Source: Vibrio galatheae (GTDB taxonomy: Bacteria > Pseudomonadota > Gammaproteobacteria > Enterobacterales > Vibrionaceae). From it: a stretch of DNA of 64,000 nucleotides. The notes beneath the pieces are model-generated. The model was not told where the DNA came from. It ran no database searches and saw only the letters and a list, made by a program, of their open reading frames with translations. Positions within the stretch are counted from its first letter, which is position 1, and every line of letters starts with the position of its first letter. Made by a program: the position numbers and the translations under genes. Where the stretch lies: contig NZ_JXXV01000018.1 of NCBI RefSeq assembly GCF_000967545.1, positions 186,001-250,000 of the forward strand, written 5' to 3'. Below, piece by piece: positions 8,716-18,017 of this stretch.

Positions 8716-9333
8716 GTGCAAAATCTTAAATTTATACGTAATGGTTTTGTTGTCTTATCTATATTAACCACGGCGAGTGCATATAGTGGTTCCCAATTAG
8801 ATGTGGATGAAATGTCTAATATCTTTGGCGAGTTTCAAGGTTCTGATGAGCTTGGATTGCTCGAAGATTTGGTTCTTTCTCCGGGAAATTATGCAGAAGT
8901 CACCCTAACTAGTACCTCCAATTCACACGTTGCTATTGGTCAGGTGAGAAAGGGAAACGGCACAAATAAAGCTAAGGTAATTCAAGACGGAGCTCACTCA
9001 AGCACCGCGATTGTAACCCAAATTGGTTCAAGTAATACCGCATTGGTTGAACAGTCTGGAGAAAACAACATCGCCGTTCTTGAGCAAACAGGTCGGTATC
9101 ATACCGGCTATATCAGTCAAGATGGAAATAACAATTTAGCTTATCTAAATCAATGCAGCGGGCGCTTTTGCTTAGGCAATGAAGGAAGTGAAATCAGTAT
9201 TTCTCAAGCCAATGATAACAACGTCGCCATTGTATTAGATAAAAGTAACGCAAGTTACGGAATTGAACAGAGTGGGAATGATTTCATATTCATCAGAAAC
9301 TCTATGAATCGCAGTATTTACGTTGAGCAATGA
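8716..9333 (+). CDS. csgB: CsgB-like curlin minor (nucleator) subunit
   Basis: 205 residues from a GTG start fixed by GGAGG five bases upstream. A signal peptide (NGFVVLSILTTASAYSG) precedes curlin-type repeats: KAKVIQDGAHSSTAIVTQIG, SSNTALVEQSGENNIAVLEQ, TGYISQDGNNNLAYLNQ. These follow the SxxxxxQxGxxNxAxxxQ pattern of curlins. The N-terminal ~60 mature residues lack repeats, longer than in E. coli CsgB. It is first in the csgBA operon; a nucleator role is inferred from order and from the more canonical repeats than in its neighbour. Confidence 0.82.
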   Translation: MQNLKFIRNGFVVLSILTTASAYSGSQLDVDEMSNIFGEFQGSDELGLLEDLVLSPGNYAEVTLTSTSNSHVAIGQVRKGNGTNKAKVIQDGAHSSTAIVTQIGSSNTALVEQSGENNIAVLEQTGRYHTGYISQDGNNNLAYLNQCSGRFCLGNEGSEISISQANDNNVAIVLDKSNASYGIEQSGNDFIFIRNSMNRSIYVEQ

Positions 9334-9384
9334 CGCACAGCGTAAAGGATAAGACCATAATAAATGGACAAAAAGGAACTATTC

Positions 9385-10305
9385 ATGAAAAAGTTAGCTA
9401 TTACAATCTCAGCAATTCTCGCATCAACCGCTGTATACGCAGAAAATGATGCAACCGTGGATCTTCAGGGCGCTGTAGGAGATACGGTGACGATTACCCA
9501 AGTCTCTAGCAACCCTTTCCCATGGGATGACGGTAATGATGCACAAGTCAACATGACTAACACCTTTGAAAACACGGTAACTATCGATCAAGATGGCCGA
9601 TACAATGATTCTACAGTTGATGTAAGCGGTAGTAGATGGAACTCGATTACAACGACGCAAAACGGTAAACGTGGTGACTCAGATGTCGATGTCATGAATC
9701 GATCAAATGGTAATATTATTCAAATCACACAGACTGATGGTAGCTTTTTTAACAAAAACACCTCTGATGTTGACGTCTCAAATTACTCAAGTAGAAATGA
9801 GATTTATATCACTCAAAATGAGGATGGAAACAGCTCAACTGTAAGTATATCGAACGGAAGCAGCTTTAACGATGTAGACGTTACTCAAAGTGAAGACAAT
9901 ACTGCGACAGTAAACATCTCAAACGGAAGTGGCTTTAATGACGTAGACGTTACTCAAAGCGAAGACAATACCGCAACAGTGAGTTTGTCTGGAGGAAGTG
10001 GCTTTAATGACGTAGACGTTACCCAAGGTGAAGACAATACTGCAACTGTTGAAGTTTATTGGGGAAGTAATGGTAACGACATCTCCATCGATCAGGATGA
10101 AAGCAACACGGCTACTGTTAAACTTGGATACTACAGTAATGGTAACGAAGTTGATATTGACCAAACTAGCTACGACTCTCTAGCCACGGTCGATATGACA
10201 GCATCTAGCTTCAACTCAATCAGCATTATGCAAACAGCTCAAGACGTGGCTTTGGTCACTGGTTCAAATGCTGTTGGTAACACAGTTACTATCAACCAGT
10301 ATTAG
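9385..10305 (+). CDS. csgA: CsgA-like major curlin subunit with acidic, divergent repeats
   Basis: I start at the ATG with AAGGA seven bases before it, which gives a clean signal peptide (KKLAITISAILASTAVYA-EN). The mature ~288 residues are built from ~22-23-residue repeats of the type FNDVDVTQSEDNTATV. Each repeat keeps one strand-turn-strand with the Q and N-x-A positions of curlins, but the turn is SED in place of xGxx and the second strand lacks the closing Q. The protein is very rich in Asp, Asn, Ser and Thr. Three repeats are almost identical tandem 69-bp units. It is probably the bulk amyloid fibre subunit; E. coli CsgA is only about half this length. Confidence 0.8.
   Translation: MKKLAITISAILASTAVYAENDATVDLQGAVGDTVTITQVSSNPFPWDDGNDAQVNMTNTFENTVTIDQDGRYNDSTVDVSGSRWNSITTTQNGKRGDSDVDVMNRSNGNIIQITQTDGSFFNKNTSDVDVSNYSSRNEIYITQNEDGNSSTVSISNGSSFNDVDVTQSEDNTATVNISNGSGFNDVDVTQSEDNTATVSLSGGSGFNDVDVTQGEDNTATVEVYWGSNGNDISIDQDESNTATVKLGYYSNGNEVDIDQTSYDSLATVDMTASSFNSISIMQTAQDVALVTGSNAVGNTVTINQY
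9841..10047 (+). repeat. Three tandem 69-bp units inside csgA
   Basis: Units begin at 9841, 9910 and 9979, each coding 23 residues ending in the EDNTATV motif. The nucleotide sequences of units 2 and 3 are nearly the same over the GGCTTTAATGACGTAGACGT stretch. Recent tandem duplication is likely, and copy number may vary between strains. Confidence 0.85.
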
Positions 10306-10308
10306 TCA

Positions 10309-10659
10309 GTGATTCGTTGTTTACCTACCAAAGCGATGCTCCTAGGCATCGCTTTATCGATCCCGAGTTATACAATGGCAGCTTCCATTACTCACGTCCT
10401 AGATAATTTCGTGACACTGACTTGTCGCTTTTCGAGTAAAGTGACTCAGCTCACCTTTGTCGCTAATAGCAATACACCTAGCGGCAGTTCAATCCAGCTT
10501 CAAGGTCCAAACTCTATTCGTAGCTCTCTCTCACCTAATTCTCGAGTTAGCACTTCATTGGACACCCAGCAATTCCCTATACGAGTCATTCTTAACGACT
10601 CTAAGACTCAGACAGTATTCTCTATCAATAAACATTGCGAGATTACTGTTGAATCTTAA
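10309..10659 (+). CDS. Small secreted protein in the CsgC/CsgH position of the curli operon
   Basis: 116 residues beginning at a GTG three bases after the csgA stop, with no clear Shine-Dalgarno, so translation is probably coupled to csgA. A signal peptide (LLGIALSIPSYTMAA) is followed by a ~95-residue beta-rich domain with two cysteines far apart (TLTCRF and KHCEIT). Size, secretion and position match CsgC/CsgH, periplasmic proteins that block early amyloid formation, but the CxC motif of E. coli CsgC is absent. Role inferred from context. Confidence 0.6.
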   Translation: MIRCLPTKAMLLGIALSIPSYTMAASITHVLDNFVTLTCRFSSKVTQLTFVANSNTPSGSSIQLQGPNSIRSSLSPNSRVSTSLDTQQFPIRVILNDSKTQTVFSINKHCEITVES

Positions 10660-10693
10660 GCTAAGAGAACCACTTGATAAATAAGCCTCTAAA

Positions 10694-10722
10694 CGAAAAA
10701 AGCCCCTCATAAAGAGGGGCAA
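10694..10722 (-). terminator. Bidirectional terminator between csg and pst operons
   Basis: GCCCCTC (10702-10708) pairs with GAGGGGC (10714-10720). The T-run lies on the minus-strand side, so it mainly ends pstSCAB transcription; it can also stop csgBA transcription from the other side. Confidence 0.85.
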
Positions 10723-10766
10723 AGTACCATCGCTTATAGTTATTATCTAAGTGCCAGTAAAGTGTA

Positions 10767-11516
10767 TTAGCCAAAATCGCCGTTTACGTAACCGCGAGTT
10801 CTATCGTCTTTTGGTTCACTAAAGATCACCTGAGTATCGTTGTGCTCTACTAGCTCTCCCATTAGGAAGAAAGCGGTGCGGTCGGAAATACGACGCGCTT
10901 GTTGCATTGAGTGAGTCACGATAACAATGGTGTAGTTCTTCTTCAGATCTTCCATTAGTTCTTCAATCTTGTGAGTTGCGATTGGGTCAAGCGCTGATGT
11001 TGGTTCGTCCATCAAAATCACATCCGGCTCCATCGCGATGGTGCGAGCGATACACAAACGCTGTTGCTGACCACCAGACAAACCGAATGCATGAGATTTC
11101 AAACGGTCTTTCACTTCATCCCAAAGTGCCGCGCCACGTAGTGAACGTTCGACGACTTCATCTAAATGTTTCTTATCTTTGATGCCTTGAGCGCGCAAAC
11201 CGTATGCCACGTTCTCGTAAATGCTCATTGGGAATGGATTTGGCTTCTGGAATACCATCCCTACTTTGATGCGCAGATCGGCGACATCCACATTACCGTA
11301 GATGTTGTCACCATCCATTTCTAATCGGCCGGTGATCTTCACACCTTCAATCAAATCATTCATACGGTTCAAACAGCGAAGTAACGTCGATTTACCACAA
11401 CCAGATGGGCCAATCAAAGCCGTCACTTGACGCTCTGGTACTGGCAGGTTAATGGACTTAAGTGCTTGGTTCTCGCCGTAAAATAGGTCTAGATTTTCAA
11501 TATTAAACTTGTTCAT
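10767..11516 (-). CDS. pstB: PstB, phosphate ABC transporter ATP-binding protein
   Basis: 249 residues with Walker [10 protein letters not shown], signature LSGGQQQR, Walker [14 protein letters not shown] and the switch histidine in IVTHSMQQ. The long insert after Walker A ([15 protein letters not shown]) is typical of PstB. It powers high-affinity phosphate uptake through PstA and PstC. Last gene of pstSCAB; no phoU follows it. Confidence 0.97.
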   Translation of the reverse strand: MNKFNIENLDLFYGENQALKSINLPVPERQVTALIGPSGCGKSTLLRCLNRMNDLIEGVKITGRLEMDGDNIYGNVDVADLRIKVGMVFQKPNPFPMSIYENVAYGLRAQGIKDKKHLDEVVERSLRGAALWDEVKDRLKSHAFGLSGGQQQRLCIARTIAMEPDVILMDEPTSALDPIATHKIEELMEDLKKNYTIVIVTHSMQQARRISDRTAFFLMGELVEHNDTQVIFSEPKDDRTRGYVNGDFG

Positions 11517-11575
11517 GTTTTGTTCTCTTAATTCGTCAATTCTGTCTGTATCAATCTTTTAAATCTCAGCGCTTG

Positions 11576-12478
11576 TTAATAAGTCGCTGTATTGAAACGT
11601 CGTGCAATCAATTTTGTCACTGTGTTGATAAGCAGTACGACCACGATAAGTACTGTCGCTGTACCGTAAGCTTGGTTCCACTCTTCAATAGTGAACAGCT
11701 CAGTAGTCAATTTGTAGAGGTGAACAGTCAACGTACGACCAGAATCGAGTAATGAATCCGGAATACGTGCCACCATACCCGCCGTTAAGAAAACCGGGGC
11801 AGATTCACCAATTACACGACCAATACTCAGAATGACCGAAGTTAAGATACCTGGCATTGCACTTGGTAAAATCAAACGCCAGATGGTGTAAATTTTAGAA
11901 GCACCGAGACCATAAGAGCCTTCACGATAAGTTTGTGGTACAGCCATTAATGCTTCTTCTGTTGTACGAATGATGACTGGCAGGATTAAGATACTCAGTG
12001 TCAATGCACCCGATAAGATCGAAAACCCTAAGCCCAAAATCGCAACGAAGAACGTCATACCAAAAAGACCAAAGATGATCGAAGGAATACCCGCCAAAGA
12101 CTCGGTACAAAAGCGGATAATCTTGACTAATCGACTGCCGACTTTCGCATATTCAGTTAAGTAAATTGCGGTCATGATGCCCATTGGTGCCGCCACAGCA
12201 ATGGATGCGATAACCATATAAATGGTCGAAACAATCATCGGGAAGATACCGTGTTCTTCACCCGTACGAGTGTAATCATCGGAAATGAAATTCCAATCGA
12301 CATGCTGAAGACCATTCGACAAGATGTACCAGATGATCCAGAACAAGAAGCCAACCGTTAAGGCTGCTGCCGCCCATACAAATCCATTAAGCACATTGTC
12401 TTTTAGCTGGCGGGATTTCTTAAGTTTATCTTTGTTCATGGTCGAAAGCTTTGAATGAGTAACTTGAGACATAATCAT
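11576..12478 (-). CDS. pstA: PstA, phosphate ABC transporter permease
   Basis: 300 residues with six membrane segments. The permease loop (LMAVPQTYREGSYGLGASK) with conserved EGSYGLGA contacts PstB. Its ATG overlaps the pstC stop by one base (TAATG), so the two permeases are translationally coupled. The N-terminus has an extra ~35 polar residues before the first membrane segment. Confidence 0.95.
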   Translation of the reverse strand: MIMSQVTHSKLSTMNKDKLKKSRQLKDNVLNGFVWAAAALTVGFLFWIIWYILSNGLQHVDWNFISDDYTRTGEEHGIFPMIVSTIYMVIASIAVAAPMGIMTAIYLTEYAKVGSRLVKIIRFCTESLAGIPSIIFGLFGMTFFVAILGLGFSILSGALTLSILILPVIIRTTEEALMAVPQTYREGSYGLGASKIYTIWRLILPSAMPGILTSVILSIGRVIGESAPVFLTAGMVARIPDSLLDSGRTLTVHLYKLTTELFTIEEWNQAYGTATVLIVVVLLINTVTKLIARRFNTATY

Positions 12479-13407
12479 TACCTCGCCTTTTCGCGGTTAA
12501 GGTACAACAACACCGCATTAAGAGACATAATAAACACCAGCAGCACAACACCCGTTGCGTACAGTGCATTGGCATGGACACCGCTCGCGTAAGACATTTC
12601 AATCGCAATGTTAGCCGTTAGCGTACGAGCAGAATCTAGAATACCCTCCGGCATCGCTGGTGCGTTACCCATCACCATAATGATGGCCATTGTTTCACCA
12701 AGTGCGCGACCAATACCCAGAATGACACCTGTCATAATACCGCTGCGTGCTGCAGGAACGAGGAGCTTGAAGATGGTAAAGATTTTTGAAGCGCCGAGCG
12801 CCAGTGAGCCTTCTTTGTAGGTTCTTGGTACTGCGCGAATCGAAGTTTCAGAAACCGTAATAACGGTTGGCAGAATCATAACACCTAGCACAATAATACC
12901 TGCCAAGATGGTGTTACCCGCAGGCACATCGAAGATGTTTTGAATCAGTGGAACGATGATAACTAAGCCAAAAAAACCGTAAACTACCGAAGGGATACCA
13001 GCAAGTAATTCAACCGCAGGGCGAATAATATCGGCCACTCGCTTTGGTGCAATTTCAGCAATGAAAATCGCGGTAAGAACACCAATTGGCACACCCACAA
13101 CTACAGCACCAAGCGTAGAGACAATCGATGCAACAATCATAGTTGCAACACCGTACAATGCTGGTGGTAACCAGTCCTGGCCTAGAACTATGCCAGATAC
13201 ACCCGCTTCTTGGAATGCAGGAATACTCTCTTTAACAATGAAGTAGGCGATAACCGCTAGGGAGACAATACCGATAACCGCACTGGTTAGAAACAGTCCA
13301 TGGAAAATGCGTTCTTTCCAATCCACGCGCTTCTGGGCACGTAGACCTGACTTATTTAGTTTAGTCGCTTCAGTATTCATAAGCTTTTCACTATTTGCGA
13401 TGGTCAT
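12478..13407 (-). CDS. pstC: PstC, phosphate ABC transporter permease
   Basis: 309 residues, six membrane segments, with the coupling motif IRAVPRTYKEGSLALGASK. A charged ~35-residue N-terminal extension precedes the first membrane helix. It pairs with PstA in the inner membrane. About 100 bp separate it from pstS. Confidence 0.95.
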   Translation of the reverse strand: MTIANSEKLMNTEATKLNKSGLRAQKRVDWKERIFHGLFLTSAVIGIVSLAVIAYFIVKESIPAFQEAGVSGIVLGQDWLPPALYGVATMIVASIVSTLGAVVVGVPIGVLTAIFIAEIAPKRVADIIRPAVELLAGIPSVVYGFFGLVIIVPLIQNIFDVPAGNTILAGIIVLGVMILPTVITVSETSIRAVPRTYKEGSLALGASKIFTIFKLLVPAARSGIMTGVILGIGRALGETMAIIMVMGNAPAMPEGILDSARTLTANIAIEMSYASGVHANALYATGVVLLVFIMSLNAVLLYLNREKAR

Positions 13408-13507
13408 ACGAAGTTCTCACAGTTCGAGCTGCAAAGCAGAATCGAATTGGATAGAAAACGCTCAGCCCGAAAAGGTGGGCTGAGCAAATTAATGGGGTAT
13501 AACTTAA

Positions 13508-14329
13508 TTAGTTAACTGAGATGTAACCTTTTTGGTCAACTAGCGCTTGAGCTTCAGGTGTTAGCATCCAGTCTAGGAATTTCTTAGTTTCAGCTGAAGG
13601 CTTACCTTCTTTGTAAAGTACAAGGAAAGGACGAGCAACTTTGTAAGAACCGTTCTTAACGTTGTCTACAGAAGCGGCTGTACCATCGATTGCTAGCGCG
13701 TTAACTGAGCTGTCAACTGTACCTAGAGAAATGTAGCCGATAGCGTAAGGGTTTGACGCAACCATAGTTTTTAGCGCACCGTTACCGTTAGCAACTTGAG
13801 CACGTTGAGAAATTGCAGAAACTTTCTTACCAGATACTTTCTTTTTAAGGCTCATGATGTCTTCGAATGCGCCACGAGTACCAGAAGCTGTATCACGAGT
13901 GATAGCAACGATTGGTTTGTCTGCGCCACCAACGTCTTTCCAGTTTGTGATTTCGCCTTTGTAGATAGCCGTTACTTGCTCACCAGTTAGACCAGAAAGC
14001 TTGTTTTTTGGGTTAACAACGACTGCGATACCATCACGTGCAATCACTTCTTCTTTCAATGAAGGCTCTTTTTCAGATGCTTTCAAGTTGCGAGAAGACA
14101 TACCAAGATCCGCTGAACCATTCTTCGCTGCTTTAACACCAGCTGAAGAACCTGGTCCTTGAACTTCGATAAATACGTTAGAGTTTGACTTCATGTATGT
14201 TTCAGAGAAAACTTCCATCAGTGGAGTAACGCTGCTAGAGCCCACTGCAGAGATAGTTTCTTTAGCAGAAACTGAAGTCACTGCCATTGCGCCTAGAAGT
14301 GCGATTGCACCGATTACTGTCTTTTTCAT
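13508..14329 (-). CDS. pstS: PstS, periplasmic phosphate-binding protein
   Basis: The ATG seven bases after AGGA is preferred over the adjacent GTG. The signal peptide is MKKTVIGAIALLGAMAVTSVSA. Phosphate-binding segments are visible: AVGSSSVTPLMEVF, a GPGSSAGVKAAKNG stretch and TRDTASGTRGAFED. The ~274-residue length matches the shorter PstS class. First gene of pstSCAB, preceded by Pho boxes. Confidence 0.96.
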   Translation of the reverse strand: MKKTVIGAIALLGAMAVTSVSAKETISAVGSSSVTPLMEVFSETYMKSNSNVFIEVQGPGSSAGVKAAKNGSADLGMSSRNLKASEKEPSLKEEVIARDGIAVVVNPKNKLSGLTGEQVTAIYKGEITNWKDVGGADKPIVAITRDTASGTRGAFEDIMSLKKKVSGKKVSAISQRAQVANGNGALKTMVASNPYAIGYISLGTVDSSVNALAIDGTAASVDNVKNGSYKVARPFLVLYKEGKPSAETKKFLDWMLTPEAQALVDQKGYISVN

Positions 14330-14398
14330 CACAATTTCCTTAAGTGGCTTTATTGCCGTTGTGTTTCACTTGAACGCTGCCCACTTTAGGACTCAAAT

Positions 14399-14438
14399 AT
14401 GACAGTTGTGTTTCACTTCGTTGAAGCCTGTATGACAG
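14399..14438 (-). promoter_or_regulatory. Tandem Pho boxes upstream of pstS
   Basis: On the minus strand two exact CTGTCAT half-sites lie 33 bp apart (14432-14438 and 14399-14405). The intermediate 11-bp steps carry GCTTCAA and GTGAAAC, so the block reads as four 7-bp units in 11-bp phase, as PhoB requires. It ends about 67 bp before the pstS start. Confidence 0.75.
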
Positions 14439-14698
14439 ATGATAGTTTTCTGTTTTTGCCTCGCACAACACCATTGTCCCTATCATATCGTTTACCAGAC
14501 ACTTTCCGAACATTCATAGCTGCTGATATAGAACACTTTTTAGCCCATGAAAAAGCTAATAAATTCAGTTGCATAATGCGAAATCGATGTTTACAAAAAA
14601 GACGAGTATTTCGTCTTTAATTCATACATTAAACGAATTAAAATCGCCCGTATTATAAGAATAATAAACGATTGCTATTTCACAGAAGAGGACTCTAA
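14439..14698. other. Intergenic region between the Pho boxes and the chemoreceptor gene
   Basis: The gene-free stretch runs from 14330 to 14698. Outside the Pho boxes it holds an AT-rich tract before the chemoreceptor, with a GAGG ribosome site immediately upstream of 14699. No hairpin with a T-run and no small gene with a credible ribosome site was seen. Confidence 0.5.
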
Positions 14699-16342
14699 AT
14701 GCGCCAGTTACTAAACGGCTTATCCATTAAACTGCAGGTCGTCGTGCCTGTAGTATTCACATTATTACTACTCATTGTCGGAATTACTTTTAGCACTTCC
14801 AGTTTAAAACAGGCGTTCAGCCAGGTGATGGTATCTACCGAAAACGTTGTAGAACACAAAGATGAACTGACCAAAATCATCGATAACACCTATGGAATGC
14901 GTATCAAGGCGATTTACAGCCTTTTTAGAGCCGAAGACGTTGCTCAGCTACACACCACTTTGCTTGAGAACCAAAACGATAGCTTGCGTAGACTCGACTC
15001 ATTACGCACCGTACCAGGGCTTCAACGCGAAGTAGCGCAAATGGAACAAGCGATTGAAGGTTACGTTAGCTATTCCGTTAACACTATGATTCCATTATTG
15101 AAGAGTAAACATCAGCAATCATCCATCTCGAACGATTTTCAAGCCGAGTACGATCAAGCCTCAACCATCTATCGTGACAAAGGCAAGCTGATGGTAAACG
15201 CAATTGAGGTTCTTTCTGCCAAACTGAATCAACTCGCGTTAGAAGATGTAAAGCAGAATGAACAGGTTCACTCTGGAGTACTGACGAACTCCGTACTCGG
15301 CTTAAGCATCGTATTACTGTGCGCGTTGGCAATCAGTTGGTTATTGGCCGGAATTATTGTCAATCCGATCACCAAGCTGCAAAAAGCGATGCAAGAACTG
15401 GCACAAGGTAACTTAAAGGTTTCAGTCACCGAAGAGGGCAACAACGAAATCACGGCGCTTTCGAGAGACTTCAATTCCACCGTAGTGCAGCTAAAAACTA
15501 CTGTCGACTCATTAGTTCGAATCAGTGTCGACGTAGCGTCTGCGTCTACTGAACTGGCGGCTGTGATGACCCAATCAAGTGCCAACTCGGACCAAGAGAA
15601 AAACGAAGTCGAACAAGTAGCTTCGGCAATCAATCAGATGGAAGGAACGGCTGCTGAGGTCACGCAAAATGCGAATCTCGCCGATCAAGCTTCCTCAAAT
15701 GCGGACAAACTCGCACGCGAAAGCTTAGCTACCTTCGAACAAAACACTCGTGACAGCGAAAAAATGGCGCATCAACTCACTCAGGCTGCAACTGTTGTTA
15801 GCTCGCTAAAAGAGCAGTCTGAACAGATAGGTAAGGTCATTGAAGTTATTCAAAGTATTTCTGAGCAAACCAACCTACTTGCGCTAAACGCAGCGATTGA
15901 AGCCGCACGAGCGGGCGAAAGTGGTCGTGGTTTTGCTGTAGTGGCTGATGAAGTACGCATGCTGGCAGCAAGAACGCAAGACTCGACCAAAGAAATTCAA
16001 ACCATTATTGAAGAACTGCAGCAACAATCTGGCAGTGCTAATGACAGCATGAATTCCAGCTTAGATATGTTGTCTAAAAACCAACAGCAAGCAGAAAAAG
16101 TCAGCCAAGCTTTGAGTGATATTAGTGGTTCTATTTCCGAGCTGACGACACTCAATGCTCAAGTGGCGGTCGCTTCTGAAGAACAAGGGCAAGTTACGTC
16201 TGACATTAACAAAAATCTAGGTAACATTTATGAGCTCGTTAGCCAAAATGTCACTGGTATTACTCAATCAGCCGCAGCGAGTCACGAATTATCTAACTTA
16301 GCAGAAAATCAAAAGCAACAGCTTGGTTTTTTTAAGGTGTAA
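14699..16342 (+). CDS. Methyl-accepting chemotaxis protein
   Basis: 547 residues: membrane segment ~13-33, a helical-bundle periplasmic domain (~35-195), membrane segment ~200-222, HAMP (~223-275), and the signalling domain. The hairpin tip matches the family core: [20 protein letters not shown] then [19 protein letters not shown]. Glutamine/glutamate-rich methylation helices flank it. The C-terminus lacks the NWETF-type CheR tether. The ligand is not predictable. It faces cheV, each strand ending at the shared hairpin at 16359-16379. Confidence 0.93.
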   Translation: MRQLLNGLSIKLQVVVPVVFTLLLLIVGITFSTSSLKQAFSQVMVSTENVVEHKDELTKIIDNTYGMRIKAIYSLFRAEDVAQLHTTLLENQNDSLRRLDSLRTVPGLQREVAQMEQAIEGYVSYSVNTMIPLLKSKHQQSSISNDFQAEYDQASTIYRDKGKLMVNAIEVLSAKLNQLALEDVKQNEQVHSGVLTNSVLGLSIVLLCALAISWLLAGIIVNPITKLQKAMQELAQGNLKVSVTEEGNNEITALSRDFNSTVVQLKTTVDSLVRISVDVASASTELAAVMTQSSANSDQEKNEVEQVASAINQMEGTAAEVTQNANLADQASSNADKLARESLATFEQNTRDSEKMAHQLTQAATVVSSLKEQSEQIGKVIEVIQSISEQTNLLALNAAIEAARAGESGRGFAVVADEVRMLAARTQDSTKEIQTIIEELQQQSGSANDSMNSSLDMLSKNQQQAEKVSQALSDISGSISELTTLNAQVAVASEEQGQVTSDINKNLGNIYELVSQNVTGITQSAAASHELSNLAENQKQQLGFFKV

Positions 16343-16357
16343 AAGTTCCCAACAGAA

Positions 16358-16385
16358 AAGAGGCTCACGATGAGCCTCTCTTATT
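16358..16385 (+). terminator. Terminator between mcp and cheV
   Basis: AGAGGCTCA (16359-16367) and TGAGCCTCT (16371-16379) form a 9-bp stem followed by CTTATT. It lies between convergent genes and can serve both. Confidence 0.7.
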
Positions 16386-16436
16386 ATGTTGACCAGCTTG
16401 CCGCCCACTAAAGGGACAAATAATCAATAAATTCTG

Positions 16437-17420
16437 TTAGTTCGTTTTACCAAACACATATTTATCAATCATCGACACCATCTTGCCAATTTCAGGTTTA
16501 GTGATGGTGTCATTGGCACCCAGTGCAAGTGCTTTAGCCCGGTTATCTTCACTCATTAAAGAAGAGAACATAACAATAGGCATGGTGGCGTATGCATCGC
16601 TATCACGTAGACGTTTTACTAAATGCATCCCATCCATACGTGGCATCTCTACATCTGTTACCACACCATCAATCAGCTCACTGACGGGCAAGCCTTCTTC
16701 TTTGGCGACTTCAATCAGTCCCATCAGTTTTTCATGCGCTTCACCACCATCTTTACATGAAATGATGTTGTACCCTGCAGAACTCAGCGTGTCTTGGATC
16801 AGAGAGCGGATAAATGCCGAATCGTCCACAACCATAATGGTTTTTGCATTGCGTTTGGTTACCATTCGTTGGTTAAGGTCAACACTACGGTCAACCGTCA
16901 CATCGTATTTTTCCATACTAAGCTCTGGGTTGATGTCGGCGATGATCTTTTCAAAATCGAGAATCATAATTAAATTGCCGTCTTTACGCACAACAGCAAC
17001 CACACAGTCTTGTTCGCCCGCTTCCAAAAACTGGCTAGGCGATTCAACATCATTCCACGAGATCCTATGAATTCGGCTGATACTGTCAATTAAGAAACCG
17101 TTGGTCATATTGTTAAAGTCGGTGACGATAACAAACTTTTTCTCTAGATCTCTCGCCGTTGGCACACCCAGCCACCCGGCAAGGTCAACCAAGGGTGTTA
17201 GGATGTCTCGCGATGAAAAGACGCCGACCATGTGAGGTTGAGCATTTGGGTAATCCGTTGTCTCAGGTACTTGGATAACCTCTCTCACTTTGGCGACGTT
17301 AATACCGTAATAGCACGTCTTCTTGCTGCCGTTGGGCAGTTCTTTCACCAGATGAAACTCTATAATTTCAAGTTCATTGGTACCACTTTCTGTTAAAATC
17401 GTACTGGTTGATCCGCTCAT
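16437..17420 (-). CDS. cheV: CheV, CheW-receiver chemotaxis coupling protein
   Basis: 327 residues: an N-terminal CheW domain (~18-165, with YYGINVAKVREVIQ and GVFSSRDILTPLVDL) and a C-terminal receiver (~193-320). Receiver residues are intact: acidic pair in VVDDSAF (199-200), phospho-acceptor D256 in GVVTDVEMPRMDG and the lysine in ITKPE. CheV couples receptors to CheA and is tuned by phosphorylation. It is convergent with the chemoreceptor, a likely functional neighbour. Confidence 0.95.
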   Translation of the reverse strand: MSGSTSTILTESGTNELEIIEFHLVKELPNGSKKTCYYGINVAKVREVIQVPETTDYPNAQPHMVGVFSSRDILTPLVDLAGWLGVPTARDLEKKFVIVTDFNNMTNGFLIDSISRIHRISWNDVESPSQFLEAGEQDCVVAVVRKDGNLIMILDFEKIIADINPELSMEKYDVTVDRSVDLNQRMVTKRNAKTIMVVDDSAFIRSLIQDTLSSAGYNIISCKDGGEAHEKLMGLIEVAKEEGLPVSELIDGVVTDVEMPRMDGMHLVKRLRDSDAYATMPIVMFSSLMSEDNRAKALALGANDTITKPEIGKMVSMIDKYVFGKTN

Positions 17421-17489
17421 AGTCTTATTTTCTTAATTTGATCACTCTAACTTATCGTCATCAATTACAAATTCTTTTGCTCTTTGTAT

Positions 17490-18017
17490 CTATATTCCCA
17501 TGATTTGTAAATCAAATGCGCGAACTCCGTTCAAAGTTCTCCGCTCACACCTCAAAACCAATGACCATGTAATCAATAGCCGTTGTGAACGACAGAGTAT
17601 CTCAACGCCGTAATCAACATGCTTCTTCATGATCTCCCACTCGTCCGCATCCAATTTTCCGGGTTTCTGAAGTATCGAATCAGGAACGGCAACCTTGCCG
17701 ACATCATGCAAAGGAGAGGCATGTTTAATCATGTTTGCTTCGTGGTCGGATAAACCATATAGCAGGGCAAGACGTTCGCATATTAAAGAGACACGCTGAA
17801 CGTGCGCCCCAGTCTCACGACTACGCGCTTCGACTGCATTAGCAAGGTTATAAACAAGCTCCTTTGAAGTCTCTTTAAAATCAATAAGTAAGCTAATATT
17901 TTCAAACGTTAGACCTATATTTTGCATATAGATTTCGAGAAGCTGGACAGCCAACTCGCTCAGTTCTCGATAAAAATTGACATAGAAATAGCCAGACGAT
18001 AGCTTAATATCTGGCAA
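17490..18017 (-). pseudogene. Decayed DUF3369/HD-GYP c-di-GMP phosphodiesterase fragment
   Basis: The residues ELAVQLLEIYMQNIGLTFEN match the end of DUF3369, and SRETGAHVQRVSLICERLAL with KHASPLHDVGKVAVPDSILQ matches the first half of an HD-GYP domain. The N-terminal receiver and most of DUF3369 are missing. After HVDYGVEIL the similarity stops: there is no HHE(x)nGYP segment, and the tail reads as unrelated sequence. Such proteins are normally ~500 residues. The 5' end abuts and overlaps the end of rbsB by 14 bases, so the fragment was probably joined there by a deletion. Activity is not expected. Confidence 0.75.

Noticed and set aside
14399..14620. 73-codon plus-strand frame upstream of the chemoreceptor
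   Set aside because: It starts inside the Pho box block and has no ribosome site; regulatory DNA explains the sequence better.
16483..17070. 195-codon open frame antisense to cheV
   Set aside because: Serine- and isoleucine-rich shadow of CheV codons; no ribosome site.
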